The notes under the pieces are model-generated. The model saw nothing but the letters and a program-made list of their open reading frames with translations, made no database searches and was not told the origin of the DNA. The translations under genes were made by a program, and so were the position numbers. Of a stretch of 64,000 bases of DNA, positions 42,830-50,773 are shown in pieces (positions within the stretch are counted from its first letter, which is position 1; each line of letters begins with the position of its first letter). Source of the stretch: Bacteroides intestinalis DSM 17393 (GTDB lineage: Bacteria; Bacteroidota; Bacteroidia; Bacteroidales; Bacteroidaceae). The stretch lies in the NCBI RefSeq assembly GCF_000172175.1, contig NZ_ABJL02000008.1:372001-436000 (forward strand), written 5' to 3'.

Positions 42830-44118
42830 AACATCATATTTTTGAATTGTTCCATTATTTTATCTCGTTTGTATGCTTCTTCTTTGTTTAAGGCAAACCC
42901 CATATACTTGCAGGCATGATCGTTTTTCAGGATACAGACACACATTCTCTTATAAGTTGGAATCTCACGAAACTCAGAAATTTCAATATCGTCCAGATAG
43001 TCCATCTTCACAGGTTTCTTATGTGTCTTGTAATTAGTAGTATTCACTACTTCCAGCGACACACCGGCATCCCTAAGCTTTTGAATGGTCTCTTCACTAA
43101 GGCATCCGCCTTTCGTACGCCAGAATTCAATACTAACGGTCAATTTCTTCAAGTAATTACGCCGGGTACTCTCAGGCAATGTAGAAAGCAGGAACTGCAT
43201 AAATTCTTTCCAGGTATACCCCTTCGGCAAGCGAACGGTTTGCCATCCCATAGCATGTGTTCCGCCATAAATTCCAGTAAAGTTCACCCCGTTCACACGG
43301 CCCACCATCTTACCCCAGGTAGTAGGGTCAATTACTTTATAAAGCCGAAGACTTTCCTGAGCTTCACATAGAAATGGACTTGCTACACGTTGACGTTCAA
43401 TGTTAACGCCAGCTTTATAATATAAATCATATAAATGATTATAATCCCATCCGAATTTTCCATTAGCCACCCAGATATCCGTCGTTTTCCAATCGAATAT
43501 AGGATATGCATTGAAAATATCGTTTCCTATCTTAGAAGTCCAACGATAATTATGATACATTTGATATTTCCGCGCAAGATGAATACTGCGCCAGCGATTG
43601 AAGCTCTCCTGTGTACGAATACCGATTAGAAAACAAGAACGAACCGCATCTCTTTTTTCATGCAACCACTTGGCAAAGTGCATTTGGAATTCATAGTCCC
43701 ACATTGCATCGGTATAAAAGGGAAAGCTCTTTACGTCCATACTTCCCTTTGGCATCTGCCGCACCCATATTTCTTCCATCTCCGGATCCCAGGGACGCCA
43801 GTAATTCTGATACATAGAGGTACAAGTAGTGACTTTAAAAGGCACACACACTCGATAGACTTCCAAAATATCCTTGTTTGCCTCCAGAATACGGTCTACA
43901 TAATCAATTGTCATGCTATACTGGATTTCATAATCCATATGGTAAACACAAAGTTTCCGCTTGAGATTATTGCGCCGGATATAGTCAATACACAAGTTCA
44001 GTAATACACCACTATCTTTCCCTCCGGAAAAAGACACGCAGATGTTATCGAACTCCTTAAATATAATATGTAGCCGTTCTTGTGCTAATTCATATACATT
44101 CTTCTGAGCCTCCCCCAT
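42826..44118 (-). CDS. IbrA-like DUF3440 PP-loop (PAPS-reductase family) protein
   Basis: Protein of 430 residues. The N-terminal half is a PP-loop ATP pyrophosphatase domain of PAPS-reductase type: SFSGGKDSGVLLNL near 28-41, then VYHMDYEIQY and FLIGIRTQESFNRWRS, which matches the RxxES/R motif that positions ATP. The C-terminal part (about 220-430) is the DUF3440 region (WKTTDIWVANGKFGWDYN, GGTHAMGWQTVRLPKGYTWKEF). Related PP-loop enzymes in DNA phosphorothioation (DndC) and tRNA thiolation activate sulfur or adenylate a substrate. Sulfate assimilation genes are absent here, so a CysH role is unlikely. It lies 2 bases after the GNAT-like gene and overlaps the IbrB-like gene. Confidence 0.85.
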   Translation of the reverse strand: MGEAQKNVYELAQERLHIIFKEFDNICVSFSGGKDSGVLLNLCIDYIRRNNLKRKLCVYHMDYEIQYSMTIDYVDRILEANKDILEVYRVCVPFKVTTCTSMYQNYWRPWDPEMEEIWVRQMPKGSMDVKSFPFYTDAMWDYEFQMHFAKWLHEKRDAVRSCFLIGIRTQESFNRWRSIHLARKYQMYHNYRWTSKIGNDIFNAYPIFDWKTTDIWVANGKFGWDYNHLYDLYYKAGVNIERQRVASPFLCEAQESLRLYKVIDPTTWGKMVGRVNGVNFTGIYGGTHAMGWQTVRLPKGYTWKEFMQFLLSTLPESTRRNYLKKLTVSIEFWRTKGGCLSEETIQKLRDAGVSLEVVNTTNYKTHKKPVKMDYLDDIEISEFREIPTYKRMCVCILKNDHACKYMGFALNKEEAYKRDKIMEQFKNMML

Positions 44119-44120
44119 TT

Positions 44121-44516
44121 TTAATTCTCCTTATTCATTTTCACATAGCGCTTCCACTCTTTCTCTACTGAAAAGCCTAATTCCTTAAATATCTCCTGAT
44201 GCTCTACAAATGTAACTGAACTCAAATATTTATCTTTATCCATTTTGGCTATGACCTTTTCTAAAAGAGCTTTTAATACTTCTGCATTATTATTCCTTAT
44301 ATAATAGTTATTAATAACTGCTTCCCGCTTTTTATATTCCAGCGGTATAAAACCTACAACTTCTTTTCCATCCACTGCAACAAACCACACAAAACTTTCC
44401 GACGTACGGAAAGGATAATTATAGTTCTGTTTTAAGACTTCCGGATTCATTACTAAAGGAGCTACAAGTTGATACAACCGTTTCTCCGTACCTTGCAATT
44501 CTATTATTTGCGTCAT
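44121..44516 (-). CDS. Small GNAT-like protein, first gene of the ibrA/ibrB-like operon
   Basis: Protein of 131 residues. The strands WFVAVDGKEVVGFIPLEYKKREAVINNYYI and the helix EVLKALLEKVIAKM, ending SVEKEWKRYVKMNK, resemble a minimal GNAT acyltransferase: the EVVGF strand is typical. The acetyl-CoA loop is weak, so activity is uncertain. It begins the three-gene operon with 2-base spacing to the IbrA-like gene and has its own promoter. The constant grouping of an acetyltransferase-like protein with IbrA/IbrB-like proteins suggests that it modifies, or is modified with, the same substrate; this is inference. Confidence 0.68.
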   Translation of the reverse strand: MTQIIELQGTEKRLYQLVAPLVMNPEVLKQNYNYPFRTSESFVWFVAVDGKEVVGFIPLEYKKREAVINNYYIRNNNAEVLKALLEKVIAKMDKDKYLSSVTFVEHQEIFKELGFSVEKEWKRYVKMNKEN

Positions 44517-44571
44517 AGCTATCTGTTATTTATTATGGTTTGAGTTTAATTCCCACATAAAATAGTGCAGA

Positions 44572-44601
44572 CAAAATTAAATAAAAAAAGAATAGAGACA
44601 A
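44572..44601 (-). promoter_or_regulatory. Promoter of the GNAT-ibrA-ibrB-like operon
   Basis: On the minus strand: TTG, 18 bases, TAATTTTG; the -7 box lies 55 bases before the first ATG. Confidence 0.6.
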
Positions 44602-45254
44602 TAAAGAATCAAGAAAATTAATAAAATTATATTTATTAAACACATTATCTTAAACTACAGTATATTTCTATAAAATTACTTATTGGGGTTGCATATCAAG
44701 GTAGTTACCGCAAACTGATGTACTATTCGGCACCGCAATATATCAACAATAGAAAATCAAAACGGGTTGACAAGGGAACTCACATTCTGACACTTTGCAT
44801 TTTTAATCTATTGAGAATCCCATATTCCCGGGTTGATACCCACAAAGATGAAAATACGCCAATAAAAAATGGCAAGAAGCAGATTTTGAGATAAATATCG
44901 AAATCATGACATTTTTTTTTAGAATGAAATATCCCCTGAAAAGTGCACAAACAAGCATATAATCCGGATGCCGTAACCCTTTTACCTATAAGTAGTAACC
45001 TTTTTACCTGTAAGTAGTAACCCTTTTACTTGTAAGTAGTAACCCTTTTACCCATAAACAATAACCTTTTTTGCATAAATCCCCTGAAATCCGGAAAAAT
45101 ATGCAGAAAATGCGCATTATTATTATTCGTCTATCCAAAAAATACGCCGGAATGCGATTATTTTTGAAGTAACAAGTCAGGAAAATAAAGAATACTGTGA
45201 CAGAATGACACAAATTTCTTTCCTATGGTAACACTTTCTAAAGACTATAAATTA
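44602..45254. other. 650-base gene-free spacer
   Basis: Very AT-rich, no coding signal on either strand, with many stops. It carries the 22-bp tandem array at 44974-45083. No terminator for the RDD gene that ends at 45255 was obvious. Confidence 0.7.
44974..45083. repeat. Tandem array of a 22-bp unit, about five copies
   Basis: Units start at 44974, 44996, 45018, 45040 and 45062. The shared core is TAACCCTTTTACCTATAAG plus TAG; the first four differ at a few positions and the fifth decays after TAACCTTTT. No spacers separate the units, so this is not a CRISPR array. The unit contains no obvious dyad. Confidence 0.92.
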
Positions 45255-45980
45255 TCAGATTTCCTCTAATGCATAATATTGATAATCACGGAGAACTGTT
45301 TGAAGAAACTGCTCTTGATTACCATCACGGGGAGTTATGGTAAGAAGTTCCTGGACTTTCTTTGCCAATTGTGCAATGCGGTGCACACGATCCTTCTTAC
45401 CGTCCTGCAATGTCCGGGTAATAACATTTATTTGCTCCAGCGACAAATCGGCTGCTTGTGGATAAGTGGGACGATAATCTTTCGTCAGATAATCAAACTC
45501 ATCAAGGCTGACATGGATCTTGCGATAGTTCTGTTCTTTGATAACCATGGTCCCGGCTGCAAGATCCCCCATCCGCTGACTGTTCTTCGTTAATAGTACC
45601 ACCAATAGTCCGAAACCACCGGTAAGCAGACTATCAATCGGAAAAAGAAGCCAACGAAGCAAATAAGAACTAATGCCGGGCGTAGAACCGTCTGCCTTCA
45701 CTACACGAATGTTCATCAGATTTTTCCCGAAACTTCGTCCATGATTGAACATTTCACATAGAAACGAATAGCCTAATACCGGCAGATAGACTACAATCAT
45801 AATAAGAATCATTATAAAATCCGATGAGATTCGGAGTGTAGAAAGCAGGGTAGCCGTTGCATATACATAGAAGCCTATCAGAATAAAATCGATCACCAAC
45901 GCAATGAGTCGCTCACCAATACTCGCAGGTGTTTGGCTGATACGAACAAATTGCCCGGTAATAATTGTAGTTTCTGCCAT
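45255..45980 (-). CDS. RDD-family membrane protein
   Basis: Protein of 241 residues. The RDD domain is at about 15-150, named for conserved Arg-Asp-Asp: here IGERLIALVIDFILIG (R, D), a second helix YLPVLGYSFLCEMFNHGRSFGKNLMNIRVV and RWLLFPIDSLL. Three membrane helices. The cytoplasmic C-terminus (about 150-241) has no known domain and begins DLAAGTMVIKE. RDD proteins are predicted transport or envelope factors. Divergent from the SpoIIM gene, with which it shares the region between 45981 and 46081, and part of the same conserved neighbourhood. Confidence 0.85.
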   Translation of the reverse strand: MAETTIITGQFVRISQTPASIGERLIALVIDFILIGFYVYATATLLSTLRISSDFIMILIMIVVYLPVLGYSFLCEMFNHGRSFGKNLMNIRVVKADGSTPGISSYLLRWLLFPIDSLLTGGFGLLVVLLTKNSQRMGDLAAGTMVIKEQNYRKIHVSLDEFDYLTKDYRPTYPQAADLSLEQINVITRTLQDGKKDRVHRIAQLAKKVQELLTITPRDGNQEQFLQTVLRDYQYYALEEI

Positions 45981-46007
45981 TTCTGATTAAACATTTTTTG
46001 TATATCG

Positions 46008-46038
46008 TTGCAAATATATCATTATTCTCTTACTTTTG
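46008..46038 (+). promoter_or_regulatory. Promoter of the spoIIM-like to DUF58 operon
   Basis: TTG, 20 bases, TACTTTTG, with the -7 box 43 bases before the start. Its spacer overlaps the divergent -7 element at 46011-46018. Confidence 0.75.
46011..46018 (-). promoter_or_regulatory. -7 element (TATATTTG) of the RDD gene
   Basis: Exact TAnnTTTG on the minus strand, 30 bases before the RDD start, lying within the spacer of the opposite promoter. No clear TTG upstream. Confidence 0.5.
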
Positions 46039-46081
46039 TTATTGATTTCAGACAAAACTTATTTGAAACCTTTGGAAAAGC

Positions 46082-47044
46082 ATGAAAGAAGTAACGTTTA
46101 TCCGTCGGAATATCGATAAATGGAAAGAAGCCGAGAAGGTAGTGGAGCAAGCAACAAACTTGTCTCCCGACCGGCTTGCCGATGTATATACGGACCTCAC
46201 TGCCGATCTGGCGTTTGCACAAACGCACTTTCCTACTTCACGTATTTCCATTTACCTGAACAACCTTGCTTCTGCACTACATAACAAGATTTACCAGAAC
46301 AAACGTGAGAAATGGACGAGGATCATCACCTTTTGGACACAAGAAATCCCACAGATCATGTATGATGCCCGTCGGGAACTATTGGTTTCATTGATCATTT
46401 TTACCGTCAGCGTGCTGATTGGGGCAGTTTCTGCTGCGGGTGATCTCGATTTCGTCCGTTTGATTCTGGGGAACGGCTATGTGGACATGACCTTAGATAA
46501 CATAGCCAACGGTGAGCCAATGGCAGTGTATAACGGCTCTTCCGAAGTTCCTATGTTCCTGGGAATCACACTAAATAATATTATGGTTTCTTTCTATTGC
46601 TTTGCCATGGGAATCCTAACAAGCTTTGGTACAGGATATATGCTTTTCAATAATGGAGTTATGATCGGCGCATTCCAGATGTTCTTTTTCCAGCATGACT
46701 TACTTTGGGAATCCATGCTTGCCATATGGCTGCATGGGACACTTGAAATCTGGTCTATTATTGTTGCCGGAGCTGCCGGACTGGCTTTGGGCAATGGATG
46801 GCTTTTCCCCGGAACATATTCAAGACTGGAATCGTTCAAAAGAGGAGCCAAAAGAGGAGTGAAAATAGTTGTAGGTACAATCCCCATATTCATAATGGCA
46901 GGATTTATCGAAAGTTTCATCACGCGCCATACCGAATTACCGAATATACTGAGACTCAGCCTGATCCTCATTTCTCTTGCATTTATTATATTCTACTATA
47001 TTTATTTACCTAATAAGAAACGACATGGAATCACAAAAGCCTAA
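46082..47044 (+). CDS. Stage II sporulation protein M (SpoIIM)-family membrane protein
   Basis: Membrane protein of 320 residues. A soluble N-terminus of about 100 residues (FIRRNIDKWKEAEKVVEQA) precedes five to six helices with the SpoIIM hallmarks SAAGDLDFVRLILGNGYVDMTLDNIA, NNIMVSFYCFAMGILTSFGTGYMLFNNGVMIGAFQMFFFQ and WLHGTLEIWSIIVAGAAGLALGNG. SpoIIM helps engulfment in sporulating Firmicutes; in non-sporulating Bacteroidota it is regularly found with RDD, MoxR and DUF58 genes, where its job is unknown. It overlaps the next gene by 20 bases. Confidence 0.9.
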   Translation: MKEVTFIRRNIDKWKEAEKVVEQATNLSPDRLADVYTDLTADLAFAQTHFPTSRISIYLNNLASALHNKIYQNKREKWTRIITFWTQEIPQIMYDARRELLVSLIIFTVSVLIGAVSAAGDLDFVRLILGNGYVDMTLDNIANGEPMAVYNGSSEVPMFLGITLNNIMVSFYCFAMGILTSFGTGYMLFNNGVMIGAFQMFFFQHDLLWESMLAIWLHGTLEIWSIIVAGAAGLALGNGWLFPGTYSRLESFKRGAKRGVKIVVGTIPIFIMAGFIESFITRHTELPNILRLSLILISLAFIIFYYIYLPNKKRHGITKA

Positions 47045-47951
47045 AATTGCAATGTATGTGAAACGCTCTTTCGGAGAGAAGTTAAATGCATCTTTTGATT
47101 TTATAAGGGAGAACTGGAAGCTGATGCTAAAGTTTACCACATATCTGCTTTTACCACTCTGTCTCATCCAAGCCCTAAGTCTAAATGGTATGATGAAAGG
47201 GATGGAAAGTATAGTGGAGGGCATGGATATTTCTTCCGATACGGCTCTCCTTATCTCATTCCTCTCATACTATGGCTTGTTTGCACTTCTTCTCATAATA
47301 GGAATTGTATTGCAAGCTTCGCTGATATATGCAATGATCCGAACCTATAATGAACGCGAAGAGCGCCTGCAAGGTATTACCTTGAAAATGCTGACACCTT
47401 TGTTGTTCCATAACATCAGAAGATTATTCATCATTGTACTTTTCGGATTACTATTAACAGTATGTGTTAGTTTTATATTAGGCGCTTTAAGCGTCATGTT
47501 CTTCCCTATCACGTTTTTATTTGCTCTCATTGCAATAGTTTTTGCCGTGCCACTTGCCCTCTGGGCACCTATCTACTTATTCGAAAATATTTCCATAATG
47601 GAAGCATTTAAGAAAACTTTCCGTCTGGGCTTTGCTACCTGGGGAGGTGTCTTCCTTATTTCTTTAGTCATGGGAATCATAGCCGGCATACTACAGGGAG
47701 TCACCTTGGTGCCCTGGTATGCAGCTACAATTGTAAAAATACTCTTCACTATGAGTGACGTAGGAAGTGAAGCAACCGTATCAGTAGGATATAGTTTCAT
47801 GCTCTATCTACTGGCAGTAGTGCAAGCATTCGGTGCTTATCTAGCAATGATTTTCACATTTGTGGGATTAGCCTATCAATACGGGCATGCATCCGAAAAG
47901 ATGGATAGTGTAACGATAGAAAGTGACATTGATAACTTTGACAAACTCTAA
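47025..47951 (+). CDS. Multi-pass membrane protein of the SpoIIM/MoxR cluster
   Basis: Protein of 308 residues. ATG at 47025 is chosen over one 48 bases upstream, because the latter would place a hydrophobic stretch copied from another frame before the natural polar start MESQKPKIAMYVKRSFGEKLNASF. Six membrane helices, including LISFLSYYGLFALLLIIGIVLQA and FLLTVCVS-type segments, resembling DUF975/glycerophosphodiester phosphodiesterase membrane domains; no catalytic motif. The 20-base overlap with the SpoIIM gene and 10-base gap to the DUF4129 gene show one operon. Confidence 0.82.
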   Translation: MESQKPKIAMYVKRSFGEKLNASFDFIRENWKLMLKFTTYLLLPLCLIQALSLNGMMKGMESIVEGMDISSDTALLISFLSYYGLFALLLIIGIVLQASLIYAMIRTYNEREERLQGITLKMLTPLLFHNIRRLFIIVLFGLLLTVCVSFILGALSVMFFPITFLFALIAIVFAVPLALWAPIYLFENISIMEAFKKTFRLGFATWGGVFLISLVMGIIAGILQGVTLVPWYAATIVKILFTMSDVGSEATVSVGYSFMLYLLAVVQAFGAYLAMIFTFVGLAYQYGHASEKMDSVTIESDIDNFDKL

Positions 47952-47961
47952 ATCAATCTAA

Positions 47962-48576
47962 ATGACTCTTTCTCCGACTGATACATTGGTTTGTGATACT
48001 ACGCAACTTGCTGTGTGGCAATCTGACGCAGACTACAACTACAACCGTGAGTTGATAGCCCCCGAAGTGAATATATTCGAATGGCTCAACAGGTGGTTCG
48101 GAGAAATATTGCAGAGTATATTTGGCAGTCAGTTTGCTGAAGATTATTCAAAAACGATTCTGATAAGTGTTGCTGTCCTCATGCTGTTACTGATCGGCTG
48201 GTTCATTTATAAAAAAAATCCGGCAATATTCATACGTTCCCGCAAGAATGCTTTACCTTACAGTGTGGGGGAAGATACCATTTATGGAGTTGATTTTGCC
48301 CTAAAAATAGCCTCTTCCCTTTCCCGCCACGATTACAGGGAAGCAATCCGACTGCTATATTTGCAAACATTGAAGCAACTCAGTGACGAAAAACGTATTG
48401 ACTGGCAACTCTATAAAACGCCTACACAATATATTTATGAAGTACGGATGCCTGCATTTCAGAGGTTAACCCATCACTTTTTGCGAGTGCGCTATGGAAA
48501 CTTTGAAGCAACGGAAGAATTATTCCAGACCATGCTATCCTTACAGGGAGAAGTCAAGAAAGGAGGCATTGTATGA
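47962..48576 (+). CDS. DUF4129-domain protein
   Basis: Protein of 204 residues with one membrane helix near 70-90 (ILISVAVLMLLLIGWFIY). The cytoplasmic DUF4129 domain at about 125-195 is seen from FALKIASSLSRHDYREAIRLLYLQTLKQLSDEKRIDW and HHFLRVRYGNFEATEELF; the family keeps a Y/F-rich helix bundle of this shape. DUF4129 is nearly always encoded with MoxR and DUF58 proteins, as here. Function unknown, probably a membrane scaffold. Ends inside the next gene (4-base overlap). Confidence 0.85.
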   Translation: MTLSPTDTLVCDTTQLAVWQSDADYNYNRELIAPEVNIFEWLNRWFGEILQSIFGSQFAEDYSKTILISVAVLMLLLIGWFIYKKNPAIFIRSRKNALPYSVGEDTIYGVDFALKIASSLSRHDYREAIRLLYLQTLKQLSDEKRIDWQLYKTPTQYIYEVRMPAFQRLTHHFLRVRYGNFEATEELFQTMLSLQGEVKKGGIV

Positions 48577-49787
48577 AAGGAAATCACTTGTTTATCATCT
48601 GTATTGCCATCTTTTTACTCTTAATGTTCGCGATAGAATGTAGATTACCCAAAAAGTTTGTATGGGCTCCTAGTTTCAGCCACTACGATAAACAACCTTT
48701 CGGATGTGCCGTTTTCGACAGTTTGCTATCTACGTCGTTACCAAAGGGGTATTCTTTATCTCGAAAAACCTTTTATGAACTGGAACAGGAAGACACAATC
48801 TCTCGTAGAGGCATATTAGTAGCCACTAATAACCTGTCTCTGACAGATGTGGATGTAGAAGCAATACTAAAGATAGCAAAACGGGGAAATAAGATTATGC
48901 TGGTGAGTAACTCTTTCAACAGAAATTTAGAAGATACATTGGATTTTAATAGCAGTTATTCCTACTTTAGCCCGGCATTATTAAAGAAATATGCAGCTGC
49001 ATCATTGGAGAAAGATACTCTCTTCTGGATAGGAGATTCTGCCGCATATCCCCGGCAATCCTTCTATTTCTATCCTCAATTGTGTTCTTCTTACCTCATG
49101 CCCGATTCGCTTCCGGCTAAGGTACTGGCAGAAAAGGGTATTCCAAGTGTCCCAATAGCCTTATCCTATCCATGGGGAAAAGGTGAAATAATCCTGGTCT
49201 CTACTCCCCTGCTCTTTACTAATTATGGAGTATTAGATGGAAAAAATGCGACTTACATTTTCCGCCTATTATCCCAAATGGGAGATTTACCCATTGTCCG
49301 CACCGAAGGTTACATGAAGCAAACGGCCCAAATACAGATGTCCCCTTTCCGGTATTTCCTTTCTCAAAGACCGCTGAGATGGGCTTTGTATTTGACGATG
49401 TTCACCATTATCCTCTTCATGGTATTCACCGCCCGAAGGAGGCAACGGGTAATTCCTATCATCTACCAACCGGAAAACAAATCGCTGGAATTTACCGAAC
49501 TGATAGGAACTCTTTATTTTCAAAAGAAAGATCATGCCGACTTGGTGCATAAAAAGTATATCTACTTTGCAGAAGAATTGAGAAGAGAAATTCAGGTAAA
49601 TATAGAGGAAGTAGCAAATGACGAACACTCTTTCAGCAGAATAGCCCAAAAGACCGGTATGAATACAGAAGAGATCAGTGAGCTTATCCGTTCCATCAGA
49701 CCAGTGATTTATGGAGGGTGCACTATTTCTGTAGAGCAGATGAAGTATTTTATTGATAAGATGAATGAAATAATAGATCATATATAA
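48573..49787 (+). CDS. DUF4350-domain membrane protein
   Basis: Protein of 404 residues: an N-terminal helix (LFIICIAIFLLLMFAIEC), an extracytoplasmic Rossmann-like domain of DUF4350 type at about 30-230 (FDSLLSTSLPKGYSLSRKTFYEL, GILVATNNLSLTDVDVEAILKIAKRGNKIMLVSN, YPWGKGEIILVSTPLLFTNYG), a second helix near 270-290 and a cytoplasmic C-terminal tail of about 110 residues. In archaea and Bacteroidota it belongs to the same MoxR cluster. Overlaps the upstream gene by 4 bases; the ATPase starts 11 bases after its stop. Confidence 0.82.
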   Translation: MKGNHLFIICIAIFLLLMFAIECRLPKKFVWAPSFSHYDKQPFGCAVFDSLLSTSLPKGYSLSRKTFYELEQEDTISRRGILVATNNLSLTDVDVEAILKIAKRGNKIMLVSNSFNRNLEDTLDFNSSYSYFSPALLKKYAAASLEKDTLFWIGDSAAYPRQSFYFYPQLCSSYLMPDSLPAKVLAEKGIPSVPIALSYPWGKGEIILVSTPLLFTNYGVLDGKNATYIFRLLSQMGDLPIVRTEGYMKQTAQIQMSPFRYFLSQRPLRWALYLTMFTIILFMVFTARRRQRVIPIIYQPENKSLEFTELIGTLYFQKKDHADLVHKKYIYFAEELRREIQVNIEEVANDEHSFSRIAQKTGMNTEEISELIRSIRPVIYGGCTISVEQMKYFIDKMNEIIDHI

Positions 49788-49798
49788 AGAAGAAATTT

Positions 49799-50773
49799 AT
49801 GGAAGAGAATATTGAAAGACGAGTAGATTTGACTCTCTTTTCCGAGAAGATACAAGAGTTGAAAGACCAGATTGCATCTGTCATCGTAGGTCAGGAGCAA
49901 ATGGTGGACTTGGTATTGACTGCCATTTTAGCAAATGGGCATGTCTTGATAGAAGGTGTGCCGGGAGTAGCAAAAACACTGCTGGCCCGTCTGGTTGCCC
50001 GCCTGATTGATGCGGATTTCAGCCGTATTCAGTTTACTCCAGACCTAATGCCAAGCGATGTACTGGGTACAACTGTATTTAATATGAAAACCAATGATTT
50101 TGATTTCCATCGGGGCCCCATCTTTGCCGACATCGTATTGGTGGATGAAATCAATCGTGCTCCGGCCAAGACACAGGCTGCCCTGTTCGAAGTAATGGAA
50201 GAGCGTCAGGTCAGTATTGACGGAATGACTTATCCTATGGGAGAGCTTTATACAATTCTGGCTACTCAAAATCCTGTAGAGCAAGAAGGTACTTATAAAC
50301 TACCCGAGGCGCAACTCGACCGTTTCCTGATGAAAATAACAATGGACTACCCAACTCTGGATGAAGAAATAAACATCCTGAAACACCATCATACAAATGC
50401 CACATTCGTAAAACTGGAGGACATCGATTCTACCATTACCAAAGAAGAGTTCTTATCTCTCCGCAAGCTGATGAACCAGGTATTTATTGATCATACATTG
50501 CTTCAATACATTGCCATGATTGTACAGCAGACGCGCACCAGCAAAGCCGTATATCTGGGAGCTTCTCCACGTGCATCTGTCGCTATGTTGCAGACCTCTA
50601 AAGCATACGCTCTATTGCAGGGACGTGATTTCATAACACCGGAAGATATAAAATTTGTTGCTCCATACGTACTCCAGCACCGCCTGATTCTGACTGCGGA
50701 GGCCGAAATGGAAGGATATTCACCGGTGAAAGTAACCCAACGCCTGATTGATAAGGTAGAAGTACCGAAATGA
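49799..50773 (+). CDS. MoxR-family AAA+ ATPase
   Basis: AAA+ chaperone-like ATPase of 324 residues. Walker A GVPGVAKTLLARLVA near 58-71, Walker B VDEINRAPAKTQAALFEVMEERQV, sensor 1 ATQNPVEQEGTY and sensor 2 GASPRASVAMLQ are all present. MoxR ATPases mature or remodel partner proteins with von Willebrand factor A (VWA) or DUF58 domains; here the DUF58 protein is encoded next with a 4-base overlap. Likely the energising member of this envelope cluster. Confidence 0.95.
   Translation: MEENIERRVDLTLFSEKIQELKDQIASVIVGQEQMVDLVLTAILANGHVLIEGVPGVAKTLLARLVARLIDADFSRIQFTPDLMPSDVLGTTVFNMKTNDFDFHRGPIFADIVLVDEINRAPAKTQAALFEVMEERQVSIDGMTYPMGELYTILATQNPVEQEGTYKLPEAQLDRFLMKITMDYPTLDEEINILKHHHTNATFVKLEDIDSTITKEEFLSLRKLMNQVFIDHTLLQYIAMIVQQTRTSKAVYLGASPRASVAMLQTSKAYALLQGRDFITPEDIKFVAPYVLQHRLILTAEAEMEGYSPVKVTQRLIDKVEVPK

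Noticed and set aside
42826..44118. Assimilatory PAPS reductase (CysH)
   Set aside because: Length, C-terminal DUF3440 region and the IbrB-like partner do not fit sulfate assimilation, and no other cys genes are present.
44974..45083. Possible CRISPR array
   Set aside because: Units are contiguous with no unique spacers, and no cas genes are near.
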